Below, piece after piece: positions 1 to 5,777 of a stretch of 15,845 nucleotides of DNA (the first letter of the stretch is position 1; the number at the start of each line of letters is the position of its first letter). The notes under the pieces were generated by a model. It saw nothing but the letters and a program-made list of their open reading frames with translations. It ran no database searches and had not been told where the DNA came from. Source of the DNA: CAZSHX01 sp964606895 (lineage in GTDB: Bacteria; Bacteroidota; Ignavibacteria; Kapaibacteriales; UBA2268); NCBI GenBank assembly GCA_964606895.1, contig CAZSHX010000090.1:1-15845 (forward strand). The letters are read 5' to 3'. A program made the translations under genes and the position numbers.

Positions 1-78
1 GAACAATACATAATGACCGATGAACAATTGGCAAAAATATGGTATATAGATAGGTTTGAAGAAGAAGAAAGAGTTTAG
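1..78 (+). CDS. 3' end of an unidentified CDS (5' partial)
   Basis: The window opens inside a reading frame (frame 1) that runs 25 residues to a TAG at 76-78. The visible tail is rich in Glu/Asp with aromatic residues (IWYIDRFEEEERV). An ATG at 13-15 lies in frame, but this is more likely the end of a longer protein. The family is not recognisable from so little. The last codons and the stop overlap the start of a 43-bp repeat (71-113), so the C-terminus may have been set by repeat insertion. Low confidence, because an open frame this short can occur by chance. Confidence 0.35.
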   Translation, partial: EQYIMTDEQLAKIWYIDRFEEEERV

Positions 79-113
79 ATGCTTAGTTGGTTAGATGTTT
101 AGTTGTTGAAGAG
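71..113 (+). repeat. 43-bp TTAG-rich repeat, copy 1
   Basis: The unit begins GAGTTTAGATGCTTAG and ends TTGTTGAAGAG, and is built from two imperfect TTAGATG/TTAGTTG half units. It is nearly repeated at 195-237 and, more diverged, at 14436-14478. It overlaps the stop codon of the partial CDS. This looks like the low-complexity intergenic repeats common in Bacteroidota-type genomes; its function is unknown. Confidence 0.6.
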
Positions 114-149
114 TTTAAGAGTTTAAGAGAAGAAAAACTTCTTGAAATT

Positions 150-190
150 CCCCTCATTGAGGGGTGGCACCAAGAGACGTGGTGGCCTCT
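150..190. repeat. Short hairpin-bearing intergenic repeat
   Basis: CCCCTC (150-155) and GAGGGG (159-164) form a 6-bp perfect stem with a 3-nt loop, followed by the GC-rich tail TGGCACCAAGAGACGTGGTGG. GC-rich islands like this in AT-rich intergenic DNA are typical of dispersed hairpin repeats in this group of bacteria. It sits between copies 1 and 2 of the 43-bp repeat. Confidence 0.5.
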
Positions 191-194
191 TCAA

Positions 195-237
195 GAGTTT
201 AGATGTTTAATGGTTAGATGTTTAGTTGTTTGAAGAG
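195..237 (+). repeat. 43-bp TTAG-rich repeat, copy 2
   Basis: This second copy closely matches 71-113, with only a few substitutions across 43 positions (GAGTTTAGATGTTTAATG at the start, GTTTGAAGAG at the end). The two copies flank the CCCCTC hairpin, so the block 71-237 is a composite of nested repeats. Confidence 0.6.
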
Positions 238-282
238 ATTAAAAGAAGAAAATACCCCTGCACTCCTTAACTAATAGTCTTG

Positions 283-320
283 TCTTTCGACTTTCAACTT
301 TACACTTTCAACTTTCAACT
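283..320. repeat. CTTTCAA simple tandem repeat
   Basis: The stretch consists of imperfect copies of a 6-7 nt unit (ACTTTCA / ACTTTAC). It is part of the non-coding gap 79-601, in which I see no gene on either strand, only repeats. Tandem units like this can expand by slippage. Confidence 0.55.
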
Positions 321-325
321 GAACG

Positions 326-354
326 TCCCCCTAACCTCCTTTTTCAAAGGGGGA
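326..354. repeat. CCCCC/GGGGG inverted repeat
   Basis: TCCCCC (326-331) pairs with GGGGGA (349-354) across a 17-nt centre (TAACCTCCTTTTTCAAA). The shape, CCCCCTAACC then AAAGGGGGA, resembles the dispersed C-rich/G-rich palindromes seen in many FCB genomes. It is related in style to the in-frame repeat at 1673-1704. Confidence 0.5.
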
Positions 355-417
355 AAGGAAGATTCCATCCATCTGGCATGGTTGAAGTTCCTTTGGTTCT
401 GAATTCTATAACTATCC

Positions 418-433
418 TATCCCTTAAGGGATA
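418..433. repeat. Perfect 16-bp palindrome
   Basis: TATCCCTTAAGGGATA reads identically on both strands. It lies about 170 bp upstream of the propeller gene start at 602. It could be an operator for a dimeric regulator or another mobile palindrome. No TAnnTTTG promoter element is visible nearby, so a regulatory role is unproven. Confidence 0.4.
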
Positions 434-601
434 AAGAAAATTCAAAACAATCCTTCATTTTCACTGCGAAAAGGAAACTAAAGCGAACCCAAAATGTCTG
501 TTGGTATCTGAATCTCGGATTAACTGGTTTGGAGAATGGCATGGATATTGAGGATTCTACTTCATATAGTTAAAATATTTATACAGATTTACAAAATATT
601 A

Positions 602-1789
602 ATGAAGAATATTTTCTCATTTGCATCCAGTCTTTGCTTAATGCTATGTATCGCGGCGACGTCAGCCTATGCACAGTGGGTGCAGTGCGGCAACGGTTTG
701 CCGGCAGTTGGTATAAATAATGTTTCGGTTTACGGCAATTACATCTTTGCTGGAACTGTTTCCCAAGGGATCTATGTTTCTTCTGATGAAGGTAACTCAT
801 GGACTCCAAAGAATAACGGGCTTACCGATTCATGTGTAATAACATTCGGGTACAGCGGTTCTACTATTTTTGCCGGAACGAGAAGCAACGGTATCTTCCG
901 GTCATCCGACAACGGAGAAAGCTGGACAGCAAAAAATAACGGATTGACGAGCTCTTCAGTATGGTCATTTGCCACCACAGGAAACCATATTTTTGCCGCT
1001 ACAAGAGATTCTGGTATTTATCATTCTACTAACAACGGTGAAAACTGGATGCTTATCAGAAAAGACCTTATTTACATCAGAACACTCGTCACCGACGGAG
1101 ATAGCCTCTATGCCGGTACTTTCAACACAGGAGTTCACCTTACGACTGATTTCGGTGCCACATGGTCGGAGAGAAACAATGAATTATGGGATATTGATGT
1201 CAGGATTCTTGCATTGAAGGGAAATGATATGTTTGCCGGAACAAGTGCACTTGGAATATTTCACACTACTAACGGCGGTTTGATCTGGCATAACGAAACA
1301 ATCGGAATAAGCACCTACGGTTCTGTCTGGGCAATAGCCTTCTTCGGTAATTCAATGATTCTCGGGAGTTACGATAGAGGAATTTACACATCTTCGGATA
1401 CGGGGACCACATGGACAGAAAAGAATCAAGGTTTGACGGATTCTTCAGTTACCAGATTGGCAGTAAGTTCAGAATACATTTTTGCAGTAACGGGAAATGA
1501 GCTCTTCAAAGCAAAAATTAGCGAATTAATAAGTGATGTTGATGAAACAGCCATGAAGGCAGAATTTTCTATTTTGCCCAATCCAGCAACCGATTACATT
1601 GAAATCCCAATTGGGGCACAAGGCTCTGTGCCCAATATCCGAATCTTCAATATCTTCGGTGAAATTGTGAAGAACCCCACCCCAACCCTCCCCAAAGGAG
1701 AGGGTATAAGAATTGTCGTTTCGGGTTTGCCGTCGGGAGCTTATTTTGTGAGGATAGGCGGAAAAATTGGGAAGTTTTTAAAGATATAG
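602..1789 (+). CDS. Secreted YCF48/BNR-like beta-propeller protein with T9SS type A sorting domain
   Basis: Predicted to be exported through Sec and then across the outer membrane by the type IX system, where it would be released or anchored. The start at 602 gives a clean signal peptide (residues 1-24, AYA|Q); the in-frame ATG at 536 only adds a 22-residue extension ahead of it. Six repeats of about 40 residues each end in an S/T-(S/T)-(D/N)-x-G-x-x-W motif near residues 60-67, 101-108, 142-149, 181-188, 222-229 and 264-271, as in YCF48/BNR propellers. The sorting domain covers about 322-395 (LPNPATDYIEI, RIFNIFGEIV, GLPSGAYFVRIG, KFLKI). Two in-frame repeats lie in its linkers (DNA 1610-1636 and 1673-1704). 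No clear Shine-Dalgarno is present. The ligand or substrate is unknown. A relative lies at 14569-15759. Confidence 0.85.
   Translation: MKNIFSFASSLCLMLCIAATSAYAQWVQCGNGLPAVGINNVSVYGNYIFAGTVSQGIYVSSDEGNSWTPKNNGLTDSCVITFGYSGSTIFAGTRSNGIFRSSDNGESWTAKNNGLTSSSVWSFATTGNHIFAATRDSGIYHSTNNGENWMLIRKDLIYIRTLVTDGDSLYAGTFNTGVHLTTDFGATWSERNNELWDIDVRILALKGNDMFAGTSALGIFHTTNGGLIWHNETIGISTYGSVWAIAFFGNSMILGSYDRGIYTSSDTGTTWTEKNQGLTDSSVTRLAVSSEYIFAVTGNELFKAKISELISDVDETAMKAEFSILPNPATDYIEIPIGAQGSVPNIRIFNIFGEIVKNPTPTLPKGEGIRIVVSGLPSGAYFVRIGGKIGKFLKI
1610..1636. repeat. In-frame inverted repeat in T9SS sorting domain (linker 1)
   Basis: ATTGGGGCACA pairs with TGTGCCCAAT with one bulged G. It encodes PIGAQGSVPN between the DYIEI and RIFNIFG strands. 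The same protein position in the gene at 14569-15759 is filled by a different palindrome pair (14747-14781). Confidence 0.6.
1673..1704. repeat. In-frame C-rich/G-rich palindromic repeat in sorting domain (linker 2)
   Basis: AACCCCACCCCAACCC is followed by the imperfect hairpin CCCTCCCC-AAA-GGAGAGGG. It is translated as NPTPTLPKGEG between GEIVK and IRIVVSGLPSG. The DNA has the form of a widespread intergenic repeat in FCB genomes, here read through in frame. Confidence 0.65.
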
Positions 1790-1861
1790 TTGTAAATTGG
1801 GGACTATGGTATCCTTCCTCTTTTCAGCAACTAAGGCTATAAATACTTCCCGATTATTATG

Positions 1862-2872
1862 CTACTTCACGGCAGTGACAACACTTGTACCGAAAGAAGT
1901 ATCTTTTCGTTCAATTTTCGAAAACCAAGCTTCTTTGAGCAAAATCCATAGTTCACTTTCAGTTAGCAATTCACCTGTTTTTGTGTTGAGGAGCATATAC
2001 AATGATAAAGTGGATGCTACTTCGGGTGAGGTTCTGCCGTCGTCGAACATCATTTCATGAATAATAATTCTTCCGCCAATTTTAAGGGCATCGTAAATAT
2101 TTTTCAGAATCTCCATATTTTCCCAGAAGGAAAACATGTGAAGCAAATGCGAAATAAAAATTATATCATAATGATTCTTAGGCAGTTTGTCTTTTGTCAC
2201 ATCGCCGGGGATTGTAACGATTTTTCCATCGAATCCCTTAACTTCAAGGTATTTTCGGGTTATTTCAATAATCTGAGGTAAGTCGAAAATAGCTACATCG
2301 AGATTTGGGAAATTTCTGAGAAACTCCATAGCATAAGCACCTGAACCGCCTCCGAGGTCGAGAACACGAACTGCTTTCTTCATCTCAAGCATTTTAATGA
2401 CTTCTACTGCCTGATGGCTACCCATCCAATGCATAGATTCAATTAAATCTTCGAGTTGCTCGTGAGTGCGGTCTTTAATCTCTACGAAATCAACAGGTTT
2501 TCCTGTGCGGACAACTTCGGTTAGATTGCTCCATTTATCCCATGTAGCCGAAAAGTTGTCAAGACTGCCAAGGTAATACTGGTTACCTTTAACCAGACAA
2601 TTCCATGCAATACGGGAGTTTCCATACTTCCCGTCTTTTTTGAGAAGAAGTTTCATTGTTACCAATGAATTCATAAGTCTTTGCAGTGCTTTTGGGTCGG
2701 TATTCGTTTCAATTGCAAGCTGGTCGGCTGTTTTATATTCTTCGCCGATAGCGTCAAAAATTCCAAGTTCTCCGGCAGAAATCAGCATTCTGCTTTTTTG
2801 AAAAGCATAGGCGATGTCCAATAATTCGTTGATTGAATCATCGGATTTAAATAGATTAGCGTCTTTTCTCAT
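1862..2872 (-). CDS. SAM-dependent O-methyltransferase, ASMT/caffeate-OMT fold, 336 aa
   Basis: Transfers a methyl group from S-adenosylmethionine, probably to a hydroxyl on a small aromatic or polyketide/quinone-like acceptor; the substrate is not visible. An N-terminal winged-helix dimerisation region (about residues 14-92) is followed by a Rossmann methyltransferase domain. SAM motif I is VLDLGGGSGAY (170-180), the acidic ribose-binding position is D197 (AIFDLP), and GD at 223-224 precedes the HYDIIFISHLLH strand. H245 in LLHMFS sits where the catalytic His of plant-type O-methyltransferases falls (usually LHDW), so the following residues are atypical. Length is usual for the family. It is convergent with the upstream propeller gene (72-bp gap). 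The gene before it ends at 2961, so co-transcription is possible but not shown. No strong ribosome binding site. Confidence 0.85.
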   Translation of the reverse strand: MRKDANLFKSDDSINELLDIAYAFQKSRMLISAGELGIFDAIGEEYKTADQLAIETNTDPKALQRLMNSLVTMKLLLKKDGKYGNSRIAWNCLVKGNQYYLGSLDNFSATWDKWSNLTEVVRTGKPVDFVEIKDRTHEQLEDLIESMHWMGSHQAVEVIKMLEMKKAVRVLDLGGGSGAYAMEFLRNFPNLDVAIFDLPQIIEITRKYLEVKGFDGKIVTIPGDVTKDKLPKNHYDIIFISHLLHMFSFWENMEILKNIYDALKIGGRIIIHEMMFDDGRTSPEVASTLSLYMLLNTKTGELLTESELWILLKEAWFSKIERKDTSFGTSVVTAVK

Positions 2873-2960
2873 AATGTTTATCCAAATTACAGAATAAAAG
2901 TATTAAAATATAAACATTGATGAATATATAAAAAAGGAAAATATTTAAAAATCGAAAAAT

Positions 2961-3737
2961 TTATTCAAATATGTTCTTTATTTCTTTAACAATGACAATG
3001 AAATTTGAGTTTTCTGAGTCTGTTTCCCCAACAGAATAATCGCCCGAAACTGTTATTCTGTCGTTGAATCGGGTCCAAGAAGACAACATTTTATTTGCTT
3101 CGGCAACCCTTGAATCAACAATACTCTTTATTCTGCTCGCATCGGGTTCGGAGTAGGTAATAATTGATTCTGTTTTTGCCCCCTTTTTGGCTTTCTTTTT
3201 GTCAGGCTTAATTTCCTGAACATTTTTGATTCTTTTATAGGTGTCGTGAGAATTGATGTTAAACTCAAATTTTACACTTCTGTTGAACTGCATGATTTCT
3301 TTCAGTTGTTCAAGTGATTTTTGGATTTCTTCTTTAAACGCAGAACTATTTGCATCAAAAGCAGAATATGTCAATAGTTTCAAGCCGGGAACAAGACGTT
3401 TAACTTTAAAATCAGCAATTTGTTCTATATATTTAGTAGTATTCTCAATCTGAAGCGGTTCTGTTTTTCTTATAATATCAAAATTGGTGAAAACTATATC
3501 GAATTTTTTGCCGGCATCAACAATCTGTTGGTACGAACCGTCAATTGAATTTGTACTTATCCTGAATTTCTTGCCGTCGGGTTCTCTGAACTCCATTGTA
3601 ACGACAACACCATTACCGGTAAACTCGTCAGTAACTTTGCCCTTAACTAAAATTTGTATATTCTTCCCGTTTTGGCTGAAAGCAAAACTTGAAACCAGAA
3701 AAACCGACAGACAGCTAAAGATTAGAATTCTTCTCAT
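2961..3737 (-). CDS. Exported protein, CarboxypepD_reg-like N-terminus and possible degenerate OmpA-like C-terminus
   Basis: A signal peptide (residues 1-21, SFAFS|Q) marks export. Residues about 27-110 (ILVKGKVTDEFTGNGVVVTMEF, DGSYQ) resemble the beta-sandwich carboxypeptidase-regulatory-like domains common in Bacteroidota envelope proteins. The second half looks like a decayed OmpA/MotB fold: a strand at 119-125, the acidic helix AFKEEIQKSLEQLKEIM, a strand with NINSHDT (163-165 at the place of the usual GHTD), a helix DASRIKSIVDSRVAEANKML, then RITVSGDYS. A Lys-rich insert (about 179-189) splits it. Such proteins often touch peptidoglycan, but the canonical binding residues are not all present, so this is inference. 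AAAGG lies upstream of the ATG and a TATTTTTG element at 3762-3755. Confidence 0.65.
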   Translation of the reverse strand: MRRILIFSCLSVFLVSSFAFSQNGKNIQILVKGKVTDEFTGNGVVVTMEFREPDGKKFRISTNSIDGSYQQIVDAGKKFDIVFTNFDIIRKTEPLQIENTTKYIEQIADFKVKRLVPGLKLLTYSAFDANSSAFKEEIQKSLEQLKEIMQFNRSVKFEFNINSHDTYKRIKNVQEIKPDKKKAKKGAKTESIITYSEPDASRIKSIVDSRVAEANKMLSSWTRFNDRITVSGDYSVGETDSENSNFIVIVKEIKNIFE

Positions 3738-3754
3738 GCAAAACCTTTAAAATT

Positions 3755-3762
3755 CAAAAATA
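3755..3762 (-). promoter_or_regulatory. Possible Bacteroidota -7 element
   Basis: The minus strand reads TATTTTTG, matching TAnnTTTG, 17 nt before the ATG at 3737. No TTTG/TTG is seen at the expected -33 distance and the leader would be very short, so this is weak. Confidence 0.25.
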
Positions 3763-3809
3763 ATGTTCCACATAGACGAAAGTTGGGAATTTTAATTTAT
3801 TAGTTGCGA

Positions 3810-4631
3810 CTAATTATTTAAGAACCAGTCTGAAATTAATTTTATGTAGGCGGATTCACCAATGACAGATATGATTCCTGTATGTCCCGCACCGTCGAGA
3901 GTGTAAAGCTTTTTAGGCTCAGGAGCATTTTCGAAAACGATTTTTCCGTTGTCGTCATACCGGACAAAATCATCGTCAAGACTTTGAATCAGGAGAAATC
4001 TCGTATTGACTTTTTTGATAAGCTCAGCATTGTTGAAATTAGATTTTGTTAGCCAGTCAGGCGGAATATCAAGTCCCAGAGAGCCCTGACTTAATGAATT
4101 GGCAGAGGCAAATGGAGCTTCGGCAATCAGGCAGGCAGAATTAATTTTATTAGCCGCCAGATAAATTGATGCAACATTTCCCAAAGAATAGCCATAAAGG
4201 CAAAGGGAATCTTTCGGTACTTTTTTGGTGGTTGAAACAAAATCCAAAGCAGATTCAGCATCTTTGTACATGCCGTTTTCGGACGATTCTCCTTCGGACA
4301 TTCCAAAGCCGCGATAGTCAAAAATGAAAACGTTGAATCCCATTTTGTGCATAACCATTACTCTGTCCCAATATGCATCAATATTATGCTTATTACCGTG
4401 GCAATAAAGTATTGTTCTTCCCGGATAAGCACCGTCGGATTTTATCCAAAAACCATATAAATTATAAGTTTCACTTTTTAAGGTAACTTTTTCGATAAGA
4501 GAATCAGGAATGTTATTATCCGGAAGTGTGTATTTGTCCAGTTTCTCGGTGTTGAATAGAAAGCTGTCAAGTTCACAACTGTTTAGAAGGACTGATAATA
4601 ATAGAAGAAGTAAAATAAATGACTTTTTCAT
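3810..4631 (-). CDS. Alpha/beta-hydrolase lipoprotein (BEM46/YfhR-like), 273 aa
   Basis: Predicted serine hydrolase (esterase/lipase/peptidase-type) tethered to the envelope; substrate unknown. The signal sequence ends in a lipobox LLNSC with Cys19 as the lipidation site. The fold markers are in order: oxyanion-loop HGN (78-80), FDYRGFGMS (104-112), nucleophile elbow GYSLG with Ser149, acid near Asp219-221 (SLDDD), and His250 (GAGHTG). The triad looks intact. I chose 4631 because AAAGGAG sits 8 nt upstream and the lipoprotein signal begins there; the in-frame ATG at 4673 would bury it. The upstream gene's TGA (4635-4633) is one base away (TGATATG), so the two are very probably translationally coupled, suggesting a joint envelope role. 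Confidence 0.85.
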   Translation of the reverse strand: MKKSFILLLLLLSVLLNSCELDSFLFNTEKLDKYTLPDNNIPDSLIEKVTLKSETYNLYGFWIKSDGAYPGRTILYCHGNKHNIDAYWDRVMVMHKMGFNVFIFDYRGFGMSEGESSENGMYKDAESALDFVSTTKKVPKDSLCLYGYSLGNVASIYLAANKINSACLIAEAPFASANSLSQGSLGLDIPPDWLTKSNFNNAELIKKVNTRFLLIQSLDDDFVRYDDNGKIVFENAPEPKKLYTLDGAGHTGIISVIGESAYIKLISDWFLNN

Positions 4632-4632
4632 A

Positions 4633-5298
4633 TCAAAAACTCCTTTCAAGTGTGAGATACAAACCCACTGCACCGGATTTTGCCGGATGAAGATAACTCA
4701 CAGCCAATCTATCGGTTCGCACATTGGCTCCGTTCCATTTTATTTCGGTAAAGAAATTGTCGTTCTTTCCCAAATTCCATGAATAACCGATGAAAGGTGA
4801 AATAATAACCGTAGGCATTCCCGAATAATAATCAAGTTTCGTAACCGGCAGAACGAAATCTGAACCCATATAAATCTTTCCGTCAAACAGTTTCCATGCA
4901 AACGAAGGCGAAATACTCGGGTAAGCCCTGAATCTGTCATCAATTGAAGTCTTGAAGCTGAATAGGGACATGATTTGAAAATTTATGCCGACTGTGGGGA
5001 TATATGAATCATTCAAAAGAGGGAAATAAGTATATCCCAAATCAAGACCTCCGATTTGGTAAGCCAATGAAATTAGATGAAGATTGGCATTCACATCCAT
5101 ATTTTTTGTCAGACCGTAATCTGCTCCAACAGAAAGATACGGAATCGGGATGTTTGTTCCGAATGCTTCTATGATTGGACCGCCAAAGTTTGCAAAACCT
5201 TTAATGTTATCTTTGCCGGCGGGCTCGATGTTAGTGTGAGTTGCACAGCCGAATAACAGAGAAAGACCCAAAAGCAGAAAGAATTTATAATTTCTCAT
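4633..5298 (-). CDS. Lipoprotein with outer-membrane beta-barrel-like body, 221 aa
   Basis: The signal sequence MRNYKFFLLLGLSLLFGCAT has a lipobox (LLFGC) with Cys18. The remainder alternates short amphipathic strands and polar turns (YLSVGADYGLTKNMDVNANL, GLDLGYTYFPLL, PFIGYSWNLG) and ends in LYLTLERSF with a C-terminal Phe, as in small 8-10-strand outer-membrane barrels. A lipobox on a barrel-like protein is unusual, though known in Bacteroidota. The family is not recognised. It is the first gene of a pair with the hydrolase lipoprotein, one base apart. No Shine-Dalgarno is seen, and no TAnnTTTG element was found in the 100 bp upstream. Confidence 0.7.
   Translation of the reverse strand: MRNYKFFLLLGLSLLFGCATHTNIEPAGKDNIKGFANFGGPIIEAFGTNIPIPYLSVGADYGLTKNMDVNANLHLISLAYQIGGLDLGYTYFPLLNDSYIPTVGINFQIMSLFSFKTSIDDRFRAYPSISPSFAWKLFDGKIYMGSDFVLPVTKLDYYSGMPTVIISPFIGYSWNLGKNDNFFTEIKWNGANVRTDRLAVSYLHPAKSGAVGLYLTLERSF
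4640..4646 (-). promoter_or_regulatory. Shine-Dalgarno inside the upstream gene's 3' end
   Basis: AAAGGAG on the minus strand lies in the last codons of the preceding CDS (LERSF stop), 8 nt before the hydrolase ATG at 4631. It fixes the hydrolase start and supports coupling of the two genes. Confidence 0.65.
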
Positions 5299-5409
5299 AA
5301 GTGTTTTTAGTTCTGTTGATTAGTTTGTTTAATAAACATAAATAAATTAAATAACTTTGACGAAGAATTTGGGGGAAAGTTTTAATAGCGGGAAAAATCA
5401 ATATCAAAC

Positions 5410-5448
5410 CTCAATTACATCTTGTTGGATGAAAAAAATGTAATTGAG
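5410..5448. repeat. 11-bp perfect inverted repeat
   Basis: CTCAATTACAT (5410-5420) and ATGTAATTGAG (5438-5448) pair perfectly around a 17-nt loop. It lacks GC content and a U-run, so it is not a standard terminator. It stands about 110 bp upstream of the lipoprotein gene at 5298, so an operator or RNA hairpin is possible. Confidence 0.5.
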
Positions 5449-5476
5449 ATTATTATTCTTAAGAACAGATTTCTTT

Positions 5477-5602
5477 TCAAATCTTTACAAACTTCCCAAC
5501 TTTATTCCCCACTCTCACAAAATAGACTCCAGTAGGCAAACCCTTTGTTGAGCTTATGAATATGGAATTCAAGGATTCTGACAACCTGGAATATTCAACC
5601 AT
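5477..5602 (-). pseudogene. Orphan T9SS C-terminal sorting-domain remnant
   Basis: The minus strand encodes 41 residues from an ATG at 5602 to a TGA at 5479-5477. They end in GLPTGVYFVRVGN followed by KVGKFVKI, almost the same as the tails of the two full T9SS proteins in this window. SLNSIFISSTKG precedes it, matching the strand before the GLPSG turn. An in-frame TGA at 5608-5606 blocks extension, and no propeller or signal peptide is found upstream. In another frame just upstream WLNIPG weakly resembles the RIFNIFG strand, hinting at a frameshift as well as deletion. Most likely the last piece of a decayed cargo gene. Confidence 0.7.
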
Positions 5603-5680
5603 TTCTCACAGAGCCAGACATCAAGTATCTTCATTTAAGGTATCTCTTAAAAAAACAAGCTGAATAAATTAATATTTATA

Positions 5681-5718
5681 AAAAAAAGCCTGACTTAATT
5701 TCAAGGCAGGCTTTTTTT
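5681..5718. terminator. Bidirectional Rho-independent terminator
   Basis: AAAAAAAGCCTG (5681-5692) pairs with CAGGCTTTTTTT (5707-5718), giving a 12-bp stem with a 14-nt loop and T-runs on both strands. It is about 60 nt beyond the stop of the DUF444 gene and should end the prkA-yeaH transcript. It also closes off read-through from the other side. Confidence 0.85.
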
Positions 5719-5728
5719 ATTGAATCAG

Positions 5729-5754
5729 ACTCTTGGCTGTGCTCAGAGTGACAG
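5729..5754. repeat. Dispersed-repeat remnant (GCTCAGAGTGACAG type)
   Basis: ACTCTTGGCTGTGCTCAGAGTGACAG resembles, in reverse complement (CTGTCACTCTGAGC), a very common intergenic repeat of Bacteroidota and related genomes. I have only this copy in the window, so the assignment rests on recognition. Confidence 0.35.
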
Positions 5755-5777
5755 CGTGATTTGATAAATCTGTTTCT

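Noticed and set aside
1..400. A CRISPR array in the repeat-rich start of the window
   Set aside because: Repeats are of different families and irregular spacing, with no regular unique spacers and no cas genes nearby.
536..601. An earlier start at 536 for the first propeller gene
   Set aside because: It adds 22 hydrophobic residues ahead of a complete Sec signal peptide that starts at 602. No plausible ribosome binding site supports it.
1686..1704. Rho-independent terminator inside the first propeller gene
   Set aside because: The hairpin is GC-rich but has no T-run and lies in frame before the conserved GLPSG tail; it is better explained as a translated repeat.
5349..5360. TAACTTTG on the plus strand near 5351-5358
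   Set aside because: It matches a -7 element by chance, but reads away from the lipoprotein gene and no plus-strand gene follows.
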